Position numbers and translations under genes: made by a program. This document shows, in pieces, positions 13,235 through 25,006 of a stretch of 64,000 nt of DNA. This stretch comes from Opisthorchis felineus. Its lineage: Eukaryota; Platyhelminthes; Trematoda; Opisthorchiida; Opisthorchiidae. Position 1 is the first letter of the stretch. Each line of letters opens with the position of its first letter. The stretch spans positions 219,659 through 283,658 of the forward strand of contig SJOL01009509.1 in assembly GCA_004794785.1 (NCBI GenBank). The letters are read 5' to 3'. The notes beneath the pieces are model-generated. The model was not told the DNA's origin. It made no database searches and worked only from the letters and a program-made list of their open reading frames with translations.

Positions 13235-13600
13235 AAAAACCGAGAATCACTGTAAAGTTGTTTCATCCTCGTTAAGAATCATCAACAGTGTGCATCTCAC
13301 GAAGCTCAGAGAGGTTCGAACCCGCGGCCGTCCGGCCAGTGGTTGGGTACTCAGCCGTTCGGCCAAAAGTGGCTGATCATCAGGGTGATTGGCTCTCACC
13401 AAGACAGGACACAGCGCCACTCATCCTTCAATAACGAAAAACCACATCACGTGGTCTTGTATCGAGAGATTTCATCTCCACTGAATATAATCAAATCTCT
13501 TCAAATTACTACGAAACTGCTGATTAGGCTGAACAAGGACGAAACAGTTGTGCAGCTGTGTCGTTCGGGTTCTCGTTGTAGTCCAACTGGTTCGGACAGA
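13235..13600. repeat. tRNA-headed SINE copies in opposite orientation
   Basis: A minus-strand copy (about 13235-13345) shows TTGATGATTC, AGGATGAAAC and, upstream in its own sense, the B box GGTTCGAACC read on the plus strand at 13315. A plus-strand fragment (about 13490-13590) shows GCTGATTAG and AAGGACGAAACAG. The inner part includes CGTTCGGCCAAAAGTGGCTGATC, a decayed tRNA head. Confidence 0.5.
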
Positions 13601-14621
13601 ATGTAATTCACATGCGGAATTTCAAGATCTCACTACCTACAAACTATAAGCAGTCTGTTCAAAAAGTTAACTTTCCTACAGTTCATAATGTTCTCCGCCT
13701 GAGGAAGCCAACAGTCAACAGATTACATGACGTAAAAAATTGCCTGAATAAAGCATAGATGTCCCTATAGCCTGTGTTAGGGTAAGTTTGGACTCCCACA
13801 GCGGATTCTAAATCCTATTCATTTGCTTCATAAAATATGCACTATATTCAACCGTTGTGGAGTACTTATCGAAGACTGGCATTTTTGACACAGACAGTCT
13901 TTATTGGGGGGTTGTTCAAATCATGGGAGTATTTTTTGTAACCTAAGATCCCTTTAGTACCCCAGCCGTGTACATGGCATGCCTCAAATGATGGTCACCG
14001 GAAATCCAAACCTCCAGGGGATAAAATTTCCCATATTTCATAGTCGAAAGGCTCACATGAACAGAGCTAAACACCCCTGGTTTGGTCCCCTGTGGCGTTA
14101 GCAATATTCCTATTTAGTGGAATTAACGTCACCGGCTTTGGCAACGACCAACATCAACTTCGGCGTCTTCTAGTGAAACTTTTATCAGCTACAGGTAACT
14201 TCACATCACCTCAAGTATCAGCTCATATCAGTTGGTAAACAGCTCATGCATACCATAGATTGGTAGTGTTGGTCAGTGTTCGTTATGTTTTACTTTCATA
14301 CCTTTTCCAGAAGACCACCTTTGAACAGTTCGTCCATTTCCCCCAAACTTGCTATCGGCACGAGAAGCTGTCAGGCAGGCAAACCTTGCCTCCCTGGTTA
14401 TCGTGCGCCATCCGTAGCCACCCTCCAACGTAATAAACATACGGCTCGTGGGTGGTTTTCACGGGTGACCAAAAAACAACCGACAACATGCTGTTTACTG
14501 CCACCTTCTTGTTTTGGTTGGCTAATCACTTTGCTTTGTTGACGAAATGAGTATCGAATTGTCAGGTACAAGGTGGACAGTTCGTGACTCGAGCAATTAT
14601 TATAAACCCCATGGAAAAATA

Positions 14622-14669
14622 TGCGTTCGTGTGCGTATGTGCGTGTGTGCGTCCGTGCGTGCATGTGAT
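14622..14669 (+). repeat. GTGCGT simple repeat
   Basis: About 48 bp of GTGCGT/GTGTGC units, similar in type to the tract at 8080-8170. Not coding. Confidence 0.8.
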
Positions 14670-15844
14670 GAGTTTTTGCACATCCGAGAGCTTCGATTCT
14701 GGCTTCAAAAGTTCAGGAAACCCACTATTTGATTCGTACACAGATTTTAACACAGATGTAAGGGTGAGATAAAAATCGGGAGCTTTCCCCCCATTTTTTC
14801 AGATACAGGTGGGGTTGGAATGGGTGTGAGGTGTATGCACACATGTGGAGAAATTCCGATTGCCGGGACAAGCCCCAGTGAGTTGTTATGACAACCACAC
14901 AAGACCAGAAAATGCATTTTTTTCGTCCGACTTAGCCATAAAGGTGTGAAAGACTGGAATGTGGACCATGCATTTTCCAACAGTGCTCTCGTAGCTGTAC
15001 GAAAATCAAACTTGATTGTCATCTGTTTGGTTGGACTGTGAGACGATGACGCAATTATCGATTTTACGCAAGCTAGTCTATCACTCGAAATGAGTGACCC
15101 GAAAAAAGTTCGCCAAAGAATGAAAACAGAAGCAGATCGATGCGAAACATTGGTGGTTATGTCAAAGCAGGTTTTCAGCATTAAGGAATTCCGTAATTGC
15201 AAAAATGCCACGTGATTTTGGACCTAATCTATACTAACAAACTACACACAAAAACCTCAACTTTGTAAACTGACTAATTTGTATAGCGCAACAAACTGAG
15301 AAACACCACGCAACCCAGTACTGGGCATTCGGCACCATACTACTCAAAGTTCACCCGATTTAGTGAACAAAAGCTTCGACCTGGTGAGGGACGCATCAGG
15401 TAAGACTGAGTCCAACTACAGTCCGTCAAAAAAGGCCTGTTAAGTTGGATGATTTTGAATGCAAGGTGTACTGCAACTTCCCTTTTTGGAATATTACACA
15501 TTTTCTTAGATAGTTGTTCTAACCAAAGGAATGTAGAACAAGCTGGTACGTTCGGTGACTGTTACGGATTCACTGACAATCTGAAAAAATGTCTCCCCTT
15601 GCAAGAAACAACGTGGTTAATAAGACGGCATGCTTAGACAACAAGTGGTGAGAATATCAATCACCCGGTGGCAGTCGAATCAACAAATCAAGCTCTGTAA
15701 AGGTCTTCTCAAAGTCTACACATTATAAATTATCTGATCAGCAAATAGAAAGTTCATGATCTGAGTAAGTCATTCATCTGAGCGTTGGTCAGTTGAGGTG
15801 CCAGCCAATACCGAATCGCATGGGTGGATGTTACTAGTACTAAA

Positions 15845-15965
15845 CCCCGATCAAGAGCGCGTTAATCATACTGCTGATCGGCCACTCACAGCTTAGGGTG
15901 TAGACTTCAGATGCTAACCGGAAGGTCGCGGATTCGAATCTCAACAGAGATTCGTGAGATTCGCA
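15845..15965 (+). repeat. tRNA-headed SINE fragment
   Basis: Plus-strand head portion: GCGTTAATCATACTGCTGATCGGCC-type start, then AACCGGAAGGTCGCGGATTCGAATCTC, which contains a B box of the Ser/Leu tRNA type, then TTCGTGAGATTCGCA. The hammerhead-like 3' half is missing here. Confidence 0.5.
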
Positions 15966-16826
15966 TTGATTTTGGTGGGGTGGTTGTGCTCTGATTCATA
16001 ATAATCCGACCTGACCCTCCGATTGAACCGGTATAGCATTGAACTGATGTATAGAGCCATAAATTAGCATGCGAATTTTTGACAGACTTCTGGACAGTGT
16101 TCAAATTTGAAAGCATCCATTACGAATAGCCAATTTGAAATACCGGTCACATAAACCGAAATGGGGAGTCAGTTACTACACTTTCCGCTGAAACTAGCAT
16201 AGTATTATCAATATAACAACACAGCTAGCATTGTTGAATGATGAATGACACAAAATCACATGACCAGTAAACATCCCAGTTATAGGTCAAAACAAGGCCA
16301 AAATCACAACTATGGGCCATAAAGGGACATTGTTGCGCTGCGGAGGTTGTATATCACATTTTGTTTGACACTTCGAAAGAGAAATCAGTGAAGAGTAAGT
16401 CGTATTAAATTTACACTCCAAATTTGGCGACGGCTGTCCTCAAACAGCGATTTAAGGGTGGTTCACCACTGCACCAGTTCGGTAATTTTTCCTTACCTGC
16501 CTTAGCTCACAGCTGTTGACAGATCAGGGTAACTGTGTATTGATGTAGCATGCTCTGGAGCACGTGATCGCCCTAATGCACAGAACACGTGATTCTTCGT
16601 TCATGCTTCAACAGCTGATGGGAAAAAGTAAAAAACAAGTGGTCAGATTTCATGTGTACACCAGTTTCTTTAGTGGTGTGATAAAGTTTCACATCTTCTC
16701 AGGCTAAACAATGCTTTATTTCTTGTGAGAAAACCACTGGTGTTTGAATCCTGCAAAAAATCAACAACTTTGTCTTTTGTCATGTAGAAGTTTTCTTTTG
16801 ATTCTTTCTCACGTCTCGCTGTTCAG

Positions 16827-17436
16827 GTCTGGTTCCAGAATCGTCGTGCCAAGTGGAAGAAGAGAAAAAAGACGGGAACTAGTGCATTTCGTTCGAGCAC
16901 TACTCTACTATCCCTGAATCAGGCAATATTTGCCGGAGAAACTAATCGTCTCCGAGCTACAACCGTCGATAGAGGGCACATCACTGGGCGGTTTCATTTA
17001 AACCAGCTCGATTGTCAACCCAGGTTTCCCGAATCCAGTCGAATAGAGACTGACAGTAACAACCGGTTCGTTCCCTACACATCGAATTTGAACGCTCAAA
17101 CCAGCCCAGATCTGAAGGCTGCTCACCAACTACTCATTGGCCCGAATTATTTCGGTCCTCCACGAATCTCAACCCCTTATGATTCACTCCAACATTCAGC
17201 AACCCCTCAGTCCATTCAGGTTGACAGTGACCTGTGTTCATCTACTCAGGTGTTGAGTCAACAGGGAGCAGGAGTACCGCCGCAGTTCAACAGGTTCATT
17301 ACGCAACAAGCTTCGACGAATGAAGTGCACTGTTCTCAGACTTCTTCAGCAACGCCTATTAGCCTTTCAGAGCGCATTAATGCTCCGTCCTGTGAGCCGA
17401 AATTGGCCAATGTACATGGCTGGCAAAAACATCTAG
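16827..17436 (+). CDS. Orthopedia-like homeodomain protein, exon with homeodomain C-terminus
   Basis: The exon opens in phase 0 with the third-helix motif VWFQNRRAKWKKRKKT, completing the homeodomain begun in the 1330-1956 exon. Residue 50 is Gln, as expected for the Otp, Rx and Alx group and not the Bicoid/Pitx group (Lys). About 185 residues of Ser/Gln/Pro/Asn-rich sequence follow without recognisable domains, typical of a homeodomain activator tail. The exon ends at CTAG|GTAAGC (17436/17437), leaving phase 1. The frame stays open past the donor to 17522, but the readthrough looks non-coding. The helix sequence and the exon 1 join make the gene call secure. Confidence 0.92.
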
Positions 17437-18554
17437 GTAAGCATTTAAACAGGGATGGCAGATTTTCTTTGTTTTACATCTTACTTGGCATATGGAGTGA
17501 ATGTTGCTCAGGGTACCGTTGACAGCATAGATATCAAGTACCAAGATTGTTCCCGTTTTTACGTGTTTATACAATTTCCCAAGTTCACCTGAAGGCTATC
17601 CAAGAAGCAGGATGTCGGTCCATACTCCACCTTCCAAATGGTCGTTGATAAACCGTTTTGGGATGCAAATTTTGTCGCAGGTGACCTGATCATGGAAGGT
17701 GGTCTGGCATCAGGCTGCATTCGATTCCAACAGTTCTTCACCTTCGGAAAACATCGCTGTTCGGGACCAGGTTTGTCCGTTTGATCCGAAGTATTTTGCG
17801 CAAACACTGCAAGTGTGATCTATCAAGTTCACGAACAAATCATCTTAGAGTATCCAGGTCGTGTTGCCGCACACCAGTGAAGACGACACAACGAACCTAT
17901 GCTCCGCAGCCATTGTATCTGTGAGCAAATGAGGATCACTTTAGATGCGCTTCTTAAGACAACCAAATACGTTTCTAGATTTCGTCATAGTTTCGTTCAG
18001 TTCAGTATCGATCGTTCAGTCTGCGAACGGAGCACCGTATGGCCTTTTAGCAGGATGCAAGGTGATTCGTGTTGAACTCCTGATGAGTGTTGACTTAAGA
18101 CTGAGGTTTTTAGGAACTGTGTTCTATAGGCTGAATTCAGCTGCCGTAATTTCGTTCACAGCTTAAAGTTCATTTGTCATGAACCTGTACCAAACTAGTG
18201 CTTTGACCAAGCAATGCTTCGAAGTGAATGAATGACCGTGTAACCGATAGTCATGGTGAAACGCCCAAAGGCAGAGAAAGTTAAATGGAGGCTGAGCATT
18301 GCTTGCGGAAGGGACATAACCCTTCATCGCTCCTGTATCAGTTGTGAACTCGGTTGAGTGCAGCTCAATTTCCGGGATTTCAGCCAAACTTAAAAGGGTC
18401 GAATGACTCTGGCAACATTTTCCGGAAAGCCAAGCTTCCGCTGGATGACTGCAACAATTCTTCTTTCACCCTTTTGGGGGCTTTTACGAGACCCACAAGC
18501 AGACTAAACAGCTTCCAATTTAGCTTTCGTCTAGTAATTAGAGCCAGTTTATGT

Positions 18555-18760
18555 CGAACGAGCGAGGAGCACTTCCAGCTGTTGCATCCTTAATGGGAAT
18601 CATCAGCAGTGCGCATCTGCCGAAACTCCACGGAGTTTCGAACCCGTGACCTCCTCGCTAGTAGTTTGAACAGGTAACCGTTTGGCCAAGAGCGGTTGAT
18701 CAGGATTGTGATTAACTTGCACGAAGAAAGACGGGTTGGTTTTGTTCATAGCACCTACCT
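18555..18760 (-). repeat. tRNA-headed SINE with hammerhead-like core, minus-strand copy
   Basis: Read on the minus strand it gives a tRNA-like head with GGTTACCTG and a B box (TTTCGAACCC appears on plus at 18634), then GCGCACTGCTGATGATTCC, ATTAAGGATG and CAACAGCTGG. Core bases are partly mutated (GAAA box reads GCAA). Confidence 0.55.
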
Positions 18761-19999
18761 TGTCTTGTCAGAGCGATTACGTCAATCATACTTCGGTTGC
18801 TCACGCACTGCTAGTCATATGCAGCAACTATTGGCCCGATTGGGACACGAGCCAAAACCTCGCCTGTTATGAACAAAGGACTCGATTCACGTAAAGTTCC
18901 TCATTTAGCTGACTTTTTTCTTTGCACCAAAGGGGCATCATTGCATCGTAAAAATATTGCGTAACAGACTGCGCACGGTCGGTGCAGAAGTTCACCCTGT
19001 AGTAGAGGCTTCTCTTGTCTGGACAGTTCCGCTGCCGAGCTGCCCCGTTTCGTCCCTCTCTCACTTTGCGGCTGGTTTAGGATAGTCTTAGGGTCCACTA
19101 TCATAAGTTTGTTGATTTAAATGTTCGGGCAAGTGGGCCATAGAGCCCAAATCCAGTGTTCGTGGCTGGAAAAGTAGTGTCGCAAAAAAGGTGTCTTAAA
19201 GTTCAACGGTGCTCAACAAGGTTCTTGCTAGTTCGGTTCTTCGAATTCTTTCAGTTCGGTGAGGAATTTCTTGTGACAATGACCATGCCCGTACAAAAAA
19301 AACCCGGCTTTTCGTTTCATTTGATGCAGGGTCTATTCTTTCTGGTTATCATGTCTGTCGGATCCTGGATTGTTTCGAAAAAAAATGCCGGATTCTTACT
19401 TGGAATTGAGATGGATATTGATTTTTCATTATCATCCAAGCAGCTTCGCCTTCCTTATTAATTTGGTCTAGTTTAATTCAGGGCAAAGGCTCATGTGTGT
19501 TCGTAATAGGGTGTAGTAGTTTTTAGGTTATCTCTCAACTTTTACATTTGAACTTCGCAAAATTTTGGCGAAACCTCCCGGTTACATGGTTGTATCACAT
19601 CTAAATCGGATGACGAGGCAGGTTTTAACAAGCTGCATGTAGTTGGGATGTACCAGGGAGAGAAATTTATTGCACTAAACTCCATGCAACACTTCTGTGC
19701 TTCTTCTGAGATCTACTTCTCGAAAAACTACAGGGTAGATTATGTTTCCCCGCCCGCTGTTTGAATGTGTTTAAGTGAGAGGCACTGTCCACCTTGCCTC
19801 AGACCACATGTTTGTTGTGGGGAGTTCAAATGTTCCACACGCCCCTAGTAATCTTATGCCATGATCGTTCATTGACCCGATGTCATAGGACCTCCGTACA
19901 ATTCCCTAAGTCACACGTAGCTTGCCAACTTGCTCAGTCAAATCGCCCAGAAGGAAAACACAGTCACGACAAATACACTCATTCTCCTATCAACTGGGT

Positions 20000-20335
20000 T
20001 TTCAGGGGTGACTCCACTGAATCTCTCGTTTACGGTATTCCTCAACTGAATGTGCTGCACAAAGGCCGCTTCAGGTTTCAGTTGGTACAATATTCGAGAT
20101 ATCCCAGCATATGTTCTATAAAGAAAACGACTCAAAAGTTTGCTGAAAACCCTTCGACAGCCAACGACCGGTTTCGCCCTCCTTGGGGCTCATCAAGTTC
20201 AAGTAGAACATAAAGTCGACGAAAACTCTGGGACTGCGCCTACCCGATGAGCCCCAAGAAGAGCGAGACCGGTTGTTGGCTGTTGAAGGGTTTTCAGCAA
20301 ACTTGTGAGTAGTTTCCCTTAAGAAAAGGTAGCCA
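20000..20335. repeat. Hammerhead-family repeat, locus 4, palindromic
   Basis: A minus unit followed by a plus unit. The minus hammerhead (20161-20200) has TTGATGAG, a GCCC/GGGC stem, GAAA and the palindrome ACCGGT before the cleavage C, so only core position 3 is off (U for C). Its stem I 5' strand is also lost to the inversion junction. The plus hammerhead (about 20245-20285) reads CCGATGAG and GAGA and is inactive by inspection. The arms pair over about 70 bp, from GGGTTTTCAGCAAA-type ends inward. Confidence 0.75.
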
Positions 20336-20409
20336 CTTGATGGCCCTGTATCAATACATGCACTCGCAACAACTACGCACTTTCACTTACAAGGCACTGA
20401 TAATATCAC

Positions 20410-20495
20410 TTCGACTAGTAATGCGACGTTTGCAACCAAATTACCCTGCTCAACGAACAAACTAACGGCCATCATTACAACCTAAGCTACCAGCA
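20410..20495 (-). repeat. Foldback-family single arm
   Basis: It contains GCGACGTTTGCAACCAAATT, CTCAACGAACAAACTAACGGCC and AGCTACCAGCATT, a decayed match to the right arm of the foldback at 49411-49645. Confidence 0.5.
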
Positions 20496-22437
20496 TTATC
20501 TTCAATAGCCATTTGAAGAAGCAGAGTTGATGAGGTCCGACAGTTGATCTCGAAAATTGCTTTTCTCTCGTTTAACTGTGATATTCTCGGCCCATAGGCA
20601 GCAGAGTTATTGGAGCTCGGTTTGTCCACTAGCATTTGTTCAGTGGGACCTGAATCGGTGAATCCAACACGGAGTTTATCTGAGCTTTCTTGTCTTTTCA
20701 CATTCCACAAACACCCCTCCCCTTTGTAGGCGTCCTTAAGCAGCCAGTTGGAGCTCACTGTTTGCAGCTACCCTTCAGCAGTGATCAGTCTTTGGGTAAT
20801 CGGTTTGTGCACTCTTTGAAACGAAATTTTCTAATCAGCCTTTATTTAAGGGAAGACAACAAAGGTGACTTCATAAGTACGGAGACGCTGGTCTCCTGAA
20901 TGAACCTAATTTTGTTGTACTTCTCTAGAAAGAACCAGTAATAACCGTGCTTTCAAATCATTTCGCAATGCGGTTTCTCCTATCACGGTACTTGCAAATC
21001 CTTGCTGGACTGTTCTTCATCGGCCTTCCTGGCATTGTTGAAACTTGAGGTACTGCGATACAGCCAGTGCAGCTCACAGGATCATTATAGGAATGAAGCT
21101 CAAAAATCGCAAGTAGATAGGGGCTTTGAGTTGGCTTATATCTGTACGTATGTATATCAGGAATATTCGTAAACCATTTGTGGGTAACCAGAATTCTATA
21201 AAAAAAGGTCCGGGCATCCTAAATGGTGGTAACCTCGTCTTCTGAACTACCAACGGTCATTCTAAAATTCCAAGTTGTTTAGCATGCCACTAGATCTTCC
21301 AGTTTTGCTGACTGGCAAAACCTTTTTTGAATAGAATGGAATATCGTCACCGACAACACCTTCAAGAGTTATTGTATGGGACAGTCATGCCGTGGCAACT
21401 GAGCAGCCACAGAGATGCCTGTCATTGGCGTCCACCTGCCTATCTGGATGTGAATAGGAGTATTCATAGGAAGGACGCCCTCATCCACCAGCAAACAACA
21501 CATGAACTTACACATGCAACAGCTTAAAGCCCATGTGCAGAGACTACTAGGGAGACTGCACACACTCCAAAGTTTTGCATACTTCACGTAAAATACTGCA
21601 TCAGAACATATTGTAAGGTCAAGTAAATTAGTAAGAACCAACAAATCTGAGTGCAGTGCCCGGGTAGCAGCCTTCAATTTACACCATGACAACACTATTC
21701 ACGGTTGCTAACAGCAACATATCCCGGATTCTGAATGTCAACATTTGGTTGAACAGACGAAAAAGTGCATTTTGTCAGTTTTTCGCCCGGGCAGAACCTT
21801 CTTTGCCACTGAAAGCCGTAAACGAACTGTTGCACCTGTCCAGGGGTAATTGTCCGAAGCGATTTCGATTATTTTCAAATGGAATTCTTATTGATTCCCC
21901 GAAGAGTGGTCTATAATTGTGAAATTCAGAGTGGGCATATTTTCCCAGTGCGATGTCACTTAGCATCTGTAGATAGAAGGGCAAAGCAGTGTTTTGCAGC
22001 CCTTCACTGCAGAACTTTTTAGTAAGCTCCAACAACACTTTGTTTCCATTGGTCTCTGTTTATGGTTGATAACCCTCGGGGGTCATTGGGCACTGCGGTG
22101 TGCTTATATCAACTTAACGTGCACTTTCTCAAGCAAAAGTCCTTTAACCCGCCTTGTTTCATCATTATTTGTCGCTACACGAACAGCTGCACTGCAACCA
22201 AACTTCAGTTTGTTGTTGGTTATAATACTTCGAATTTGGAGGAAATTCGCCTTCAGGTACAAACCACTGTCGTCACAATTTGACCAAACTATTCTATAGG
22301 GATCCACATTGATTAACTTCCTCTATTCACTCCAGATGGGCGTAGGTTGAGTTTATGGGGGTCGATTCAGTAGAGCATAAAAATGGCTGTGGCTGCGTCA
22401 AGTGTCACTCGTGGCTTCAGCAAGGCATCTCACTTAT

Positions 22438-22468
22438 TCATCATCATCATCATTATCATCATTATCAG
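22438..22468 (+). repeat. CAT/ATT trinucleotide microsatellite
   Basis: A short run of TCATCATCAT and CATTATCATCATTATC. On the minus strand it encodes a spurious poly-Met tract. Confidence 0.85.
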
Positions 22469-22929
22469 CTGTAAGAACCGCATACTTGTCGTACATTTGT
22501 TGTAACTGCCACAGTTTCGTTCACCGATGATTTGAGGAGGTGGGGTAGGTAGCTGTGCATTGGAGGCGGGAGCTGATAAATTGGTGCGTAAATACAGGAC
22601 TATCAGTGGACTGTTAAGTGGGGGGATTGGGAAGGGAGCTATGCATTGAAGACGATAGCTTGGATGCGCGAGTGCCATTGAGGGTGCGACTGTGCCATGT
22701 CTGACGACGTCTCTAACCATTGATGTGTCCCGTCTCGGAGTCCCCATCCAGGGAGACGGCGATGACCAGCGCAATTGAGTTTGCTGGTAATGGCTTTCAT
22801 ACTCCGCTGTCAAGTCATTGTTTGATCTTCCCTAGCTCGTTTCCACCCTTTGCGTGGTGGCAGCTTTAGGTCAGGATCTCACTGGATCTCAAATGATGAG
22901 ACTACAATGAGGCTACAATAAGGACTACA

Positions 22930-23480
22930 TTTATGTACGACTACGAGACTTGGCCACTACGGGGGGAGGATCTCAGACACTTTCATGTCGATTACCATCA
23001 TTGTCACAGAATTATAGCTGGAATCGACTTGAACCAGCGAAATCGCAATGAAATGATCAGCAGACGGGTCTTTAGTGAAGTAAACGGTACTTTGGCGAAA
23101 TACACCTACACACGGTACTTTGCTCAAAGAATGCAGCCAACACTGCAAGCTAAGGTGGCTAGGCCATGTTTTACGCATGCTAAGTTACAGCCTGTCTAGA
23201 TGGGTGCTGTTTTCCGTGCCTAATTTGGAGTGGCGGGAACCTAAAGGTGGACAGGAACTGACATGGCAGAAGGGAATGAAGGACTTTTCGAAGAGTTTTG
23301 CCGCTGTTGGTGCTGTTTGCGTTCCATTATGTGGTCCACTTAACCCTGTCTCTACTTGGCTGGAGACACGGAACAACATGACAGCTAACCGATGTCAGCG
23401 CCGTTCCCTCTGTCAGTTTCTTTTTAGATGTTCTGACTTAGTACTGGGGTGTAGGCAGCTCGGATGTTTGTGATGGGCTA
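22930..23480 (+). pseudogene. 3' end of RTE-like LINE reverse transcriptase (degenerate)
   Basis: In changing frames the block encodes the C-terminal tail shared by RTE/SR2-like non-LTR retrotransposons: YDYETWPLR.EDLR...HHCHRIIAGI at 22930-23060, then LRWLGHVLRM at about 23148-23178, then a Trp-rich end (TWQKGMKDF). Frames change between the first and second motifs, so it is dead. After the last motif a short 3' region runs to an AATAAA-like sequence near 23535. RT, endonuclease and the 5' portion are missing, consistent with 5' truncation on insertion. It lies in the otp intron in the sense orientation. Confidence 0.75.
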
Positions 23481-23793
23481 CACCTAGACCTCCCTCCCTG
23501 CCCATTTCCTTCTTTCTATAATAGAGCTTTATTCAAATAAATTGACGTGGCTGTGAAACACTGGTGCTCTCAACTGGTGTTACTGTCAATGTCGACGATG
23601 ATAATGTTGCCGCTGAGCCAAATAAGCAGGATAAAAATGAGTCTAGAAGGCAAACTGAGTCAAAGGATGGCAGGGACTGGAATCTTCGGCGAGGAATGTC
23701 ACCAGGTGCCCAACCCAATGGGAGACATCTATCACCTTTTCCAGATTGGCGTGACCAAAGTTTTCGTAGCAAATGGACATGTCAGCGGCTGAC

Positions 23794-23837
<44 letters not shown>
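23794..23837 (+). repeat. TA dinucleotide microsatellite
   Basis: About 44 bp of (TA)n with one C interruption. It sits directly upstream of a SINE copy. Confidence 0.95.
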
Positions 23838-23839
<2 letters not shown>

Positions 23840-23844
23840 AGTCC

Positions 23845-24035
23845 ATGTGCGAGATAATCACACTGCCGATCGGCCGTTCGAGGCCAAACCGTTAAGTGAT
23901 CAGCCACTGGCCGGAAGTTCACAGGTTCTGAATTCGCTGAGTTGCGTGAGATGCGCACTACTGATGTTCCTCAATAAGGATGAAACAGCTGTACAGTGGT
24001 TCTCGGCTTTTCAGCATAGATTGGCCTCACAGAGA
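23845..24035 (+). repeat. tRNA-headed SINE with hammerhead-like core, best copy
   Basis: The tRNA-like head carries GAGGCCAAACCGTTAAGTG (A-box region of the Ser/Leu type) and a decayed B box. The body reads GCGTGAGATGCGCACTA, CTGATG, a TTCCT...AAGGA hairpin, then TGAAAC and the palindrome ACAGCTGT followed by ACAGTGGTTCTCGG. CACT before the CTGATG box can pair with AGTG after ACAGCTGT, giving a stem-I-like helix. The layout (pol III head plus hammerhead-like tail) is that of schistosome Smalpha, but the box lacks one core base, so activity is doubtful. Confidence 0.65.
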
Positions 24036-25006
24036 TGACAAAATCTCCATTAGGGAGACAAGCAGATCTTTGTGGATATAAACGGGGTTGGGGTATTCCC
24101 GATCACATTTGCTGGTACGACTTTCTCACTGTGAAGGTGCAAAACGCACTTCAAAAATACATGGCCTTTCAAAACAATTTCATGCTGCATCCAGGAGGGT
24201 GGAGAGTTGAGAAAGACGACATCTGTGAAGTCAGTCAGTGAGCATGTAGTCTGTGTATCCGGAGTTTTCGCTTACCCGTAGCATCATATTGTCAGGCATT
24301 AAATTGAAAAAGAGCAGAGTGACTTGACACCATTGGTGGACGCCACCTGATGTGGAGGAAGCTTAAGGTGATCGCCTCTTAAGCCTTCACTTCATTTTTT
24401 AAATCATCATGTGCTGATTTCGAAATGCTGACTTGTCACTCCCTGGAGAGGCAAACATTCTTTTATGGCAATGCCAGTAACCGAGTCAAAGGCGCAGTTC
24501 AGATAAGGAATACTGAAAGTACTGGATGTGGGGCGACTTTCCGTAGATTAACTCTTGCATGTATTTTGAAATTTCTGGCACTGGGCGGTGTTTTATTTGG
24601 TCTTATTAATATACGAATAGGCAGTAGTAATGTTACGCACAATAGCGAGGGAAAAAAACTTGTTGGTGACAAATAGCAAGTTTACCCGGCCTTTTCACCA
24701 GGCGATTAGGACTTTGATTGAAACAGTGGAGCAGTCTGTTAACCTTACAAATTCGAAGAAACTACGCAAAACTGCCATTCTTGCTATAATAGTGTCTGAA
24801 GTGATGTGACAGCCTTAATTCTATAACCCTATGTATGCCTATCTAATGAATACGAGTGGTGGAACTAGCAGGTGAAATTATTTAGCAATGAAGAGGCCAC
24901 CTTCAGTGTGCTGAAGTACCGTCTACGATTCAGCCCTTGTAAAATGCCTACCGTGCTCTCGGCAGTAGATACTAAATGTGTTCCTTGCTTCTTTACATCC
25001 CTTCAG

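Larger units (their letters stand above)
1957..16826 (+). other. otp intron 1 (14.87 kb), filled with repeats
   Basis: A GT...AG intron, phase 0, bounded by GTGAGT at 1957 and a TTCAG acceptor ending at 16826. It contains hammerhead-family repeats (about 2138-2300, 6506-7150, 11600-11850), a tRNA-derived SINE with target-site duplication (6755-6935), hammerhead-like SINEs near 10630, 13235 and 15850, a foldback half near 9464, and GT-rich simple repeats near 8080 and 14622. Elsewhere (for example 2300-6500, 7200-8050, 14700-15800) I see no feature I can name. Short ORFs there have no recognisable motif. Confidence 0.85.
17437..25006 (+). other. otp intron 2 (7.57 kb)
   Basis: GTAAGC at 17437 to CTTCAG at 25006, phase 1, joining to an exon whose open frame fits. 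The intron holds a SINE near 18555, a hammerhead-family palindrome (20000-20335), a foldback arm (20410-20495), a CAT microsatellite, an RTE-like LINE 3' end (22930-23480), a TA microsatellite and a SINE (23840-24040). From 18800 to 20000 and 20900 to 22400 I recognise nothing. Confidence 0.75.

Noticed and set aside
14747..15211. Minus-strand 154-codon frame
   Set aside because: Length alone is not enough at this base composition; no motif, splice site or repeat match.
18078..18110. CTGATGAG match after GAACTC
   Set aside because: No GAAA box or stem II partner follows, so it is not a hammerhead core.
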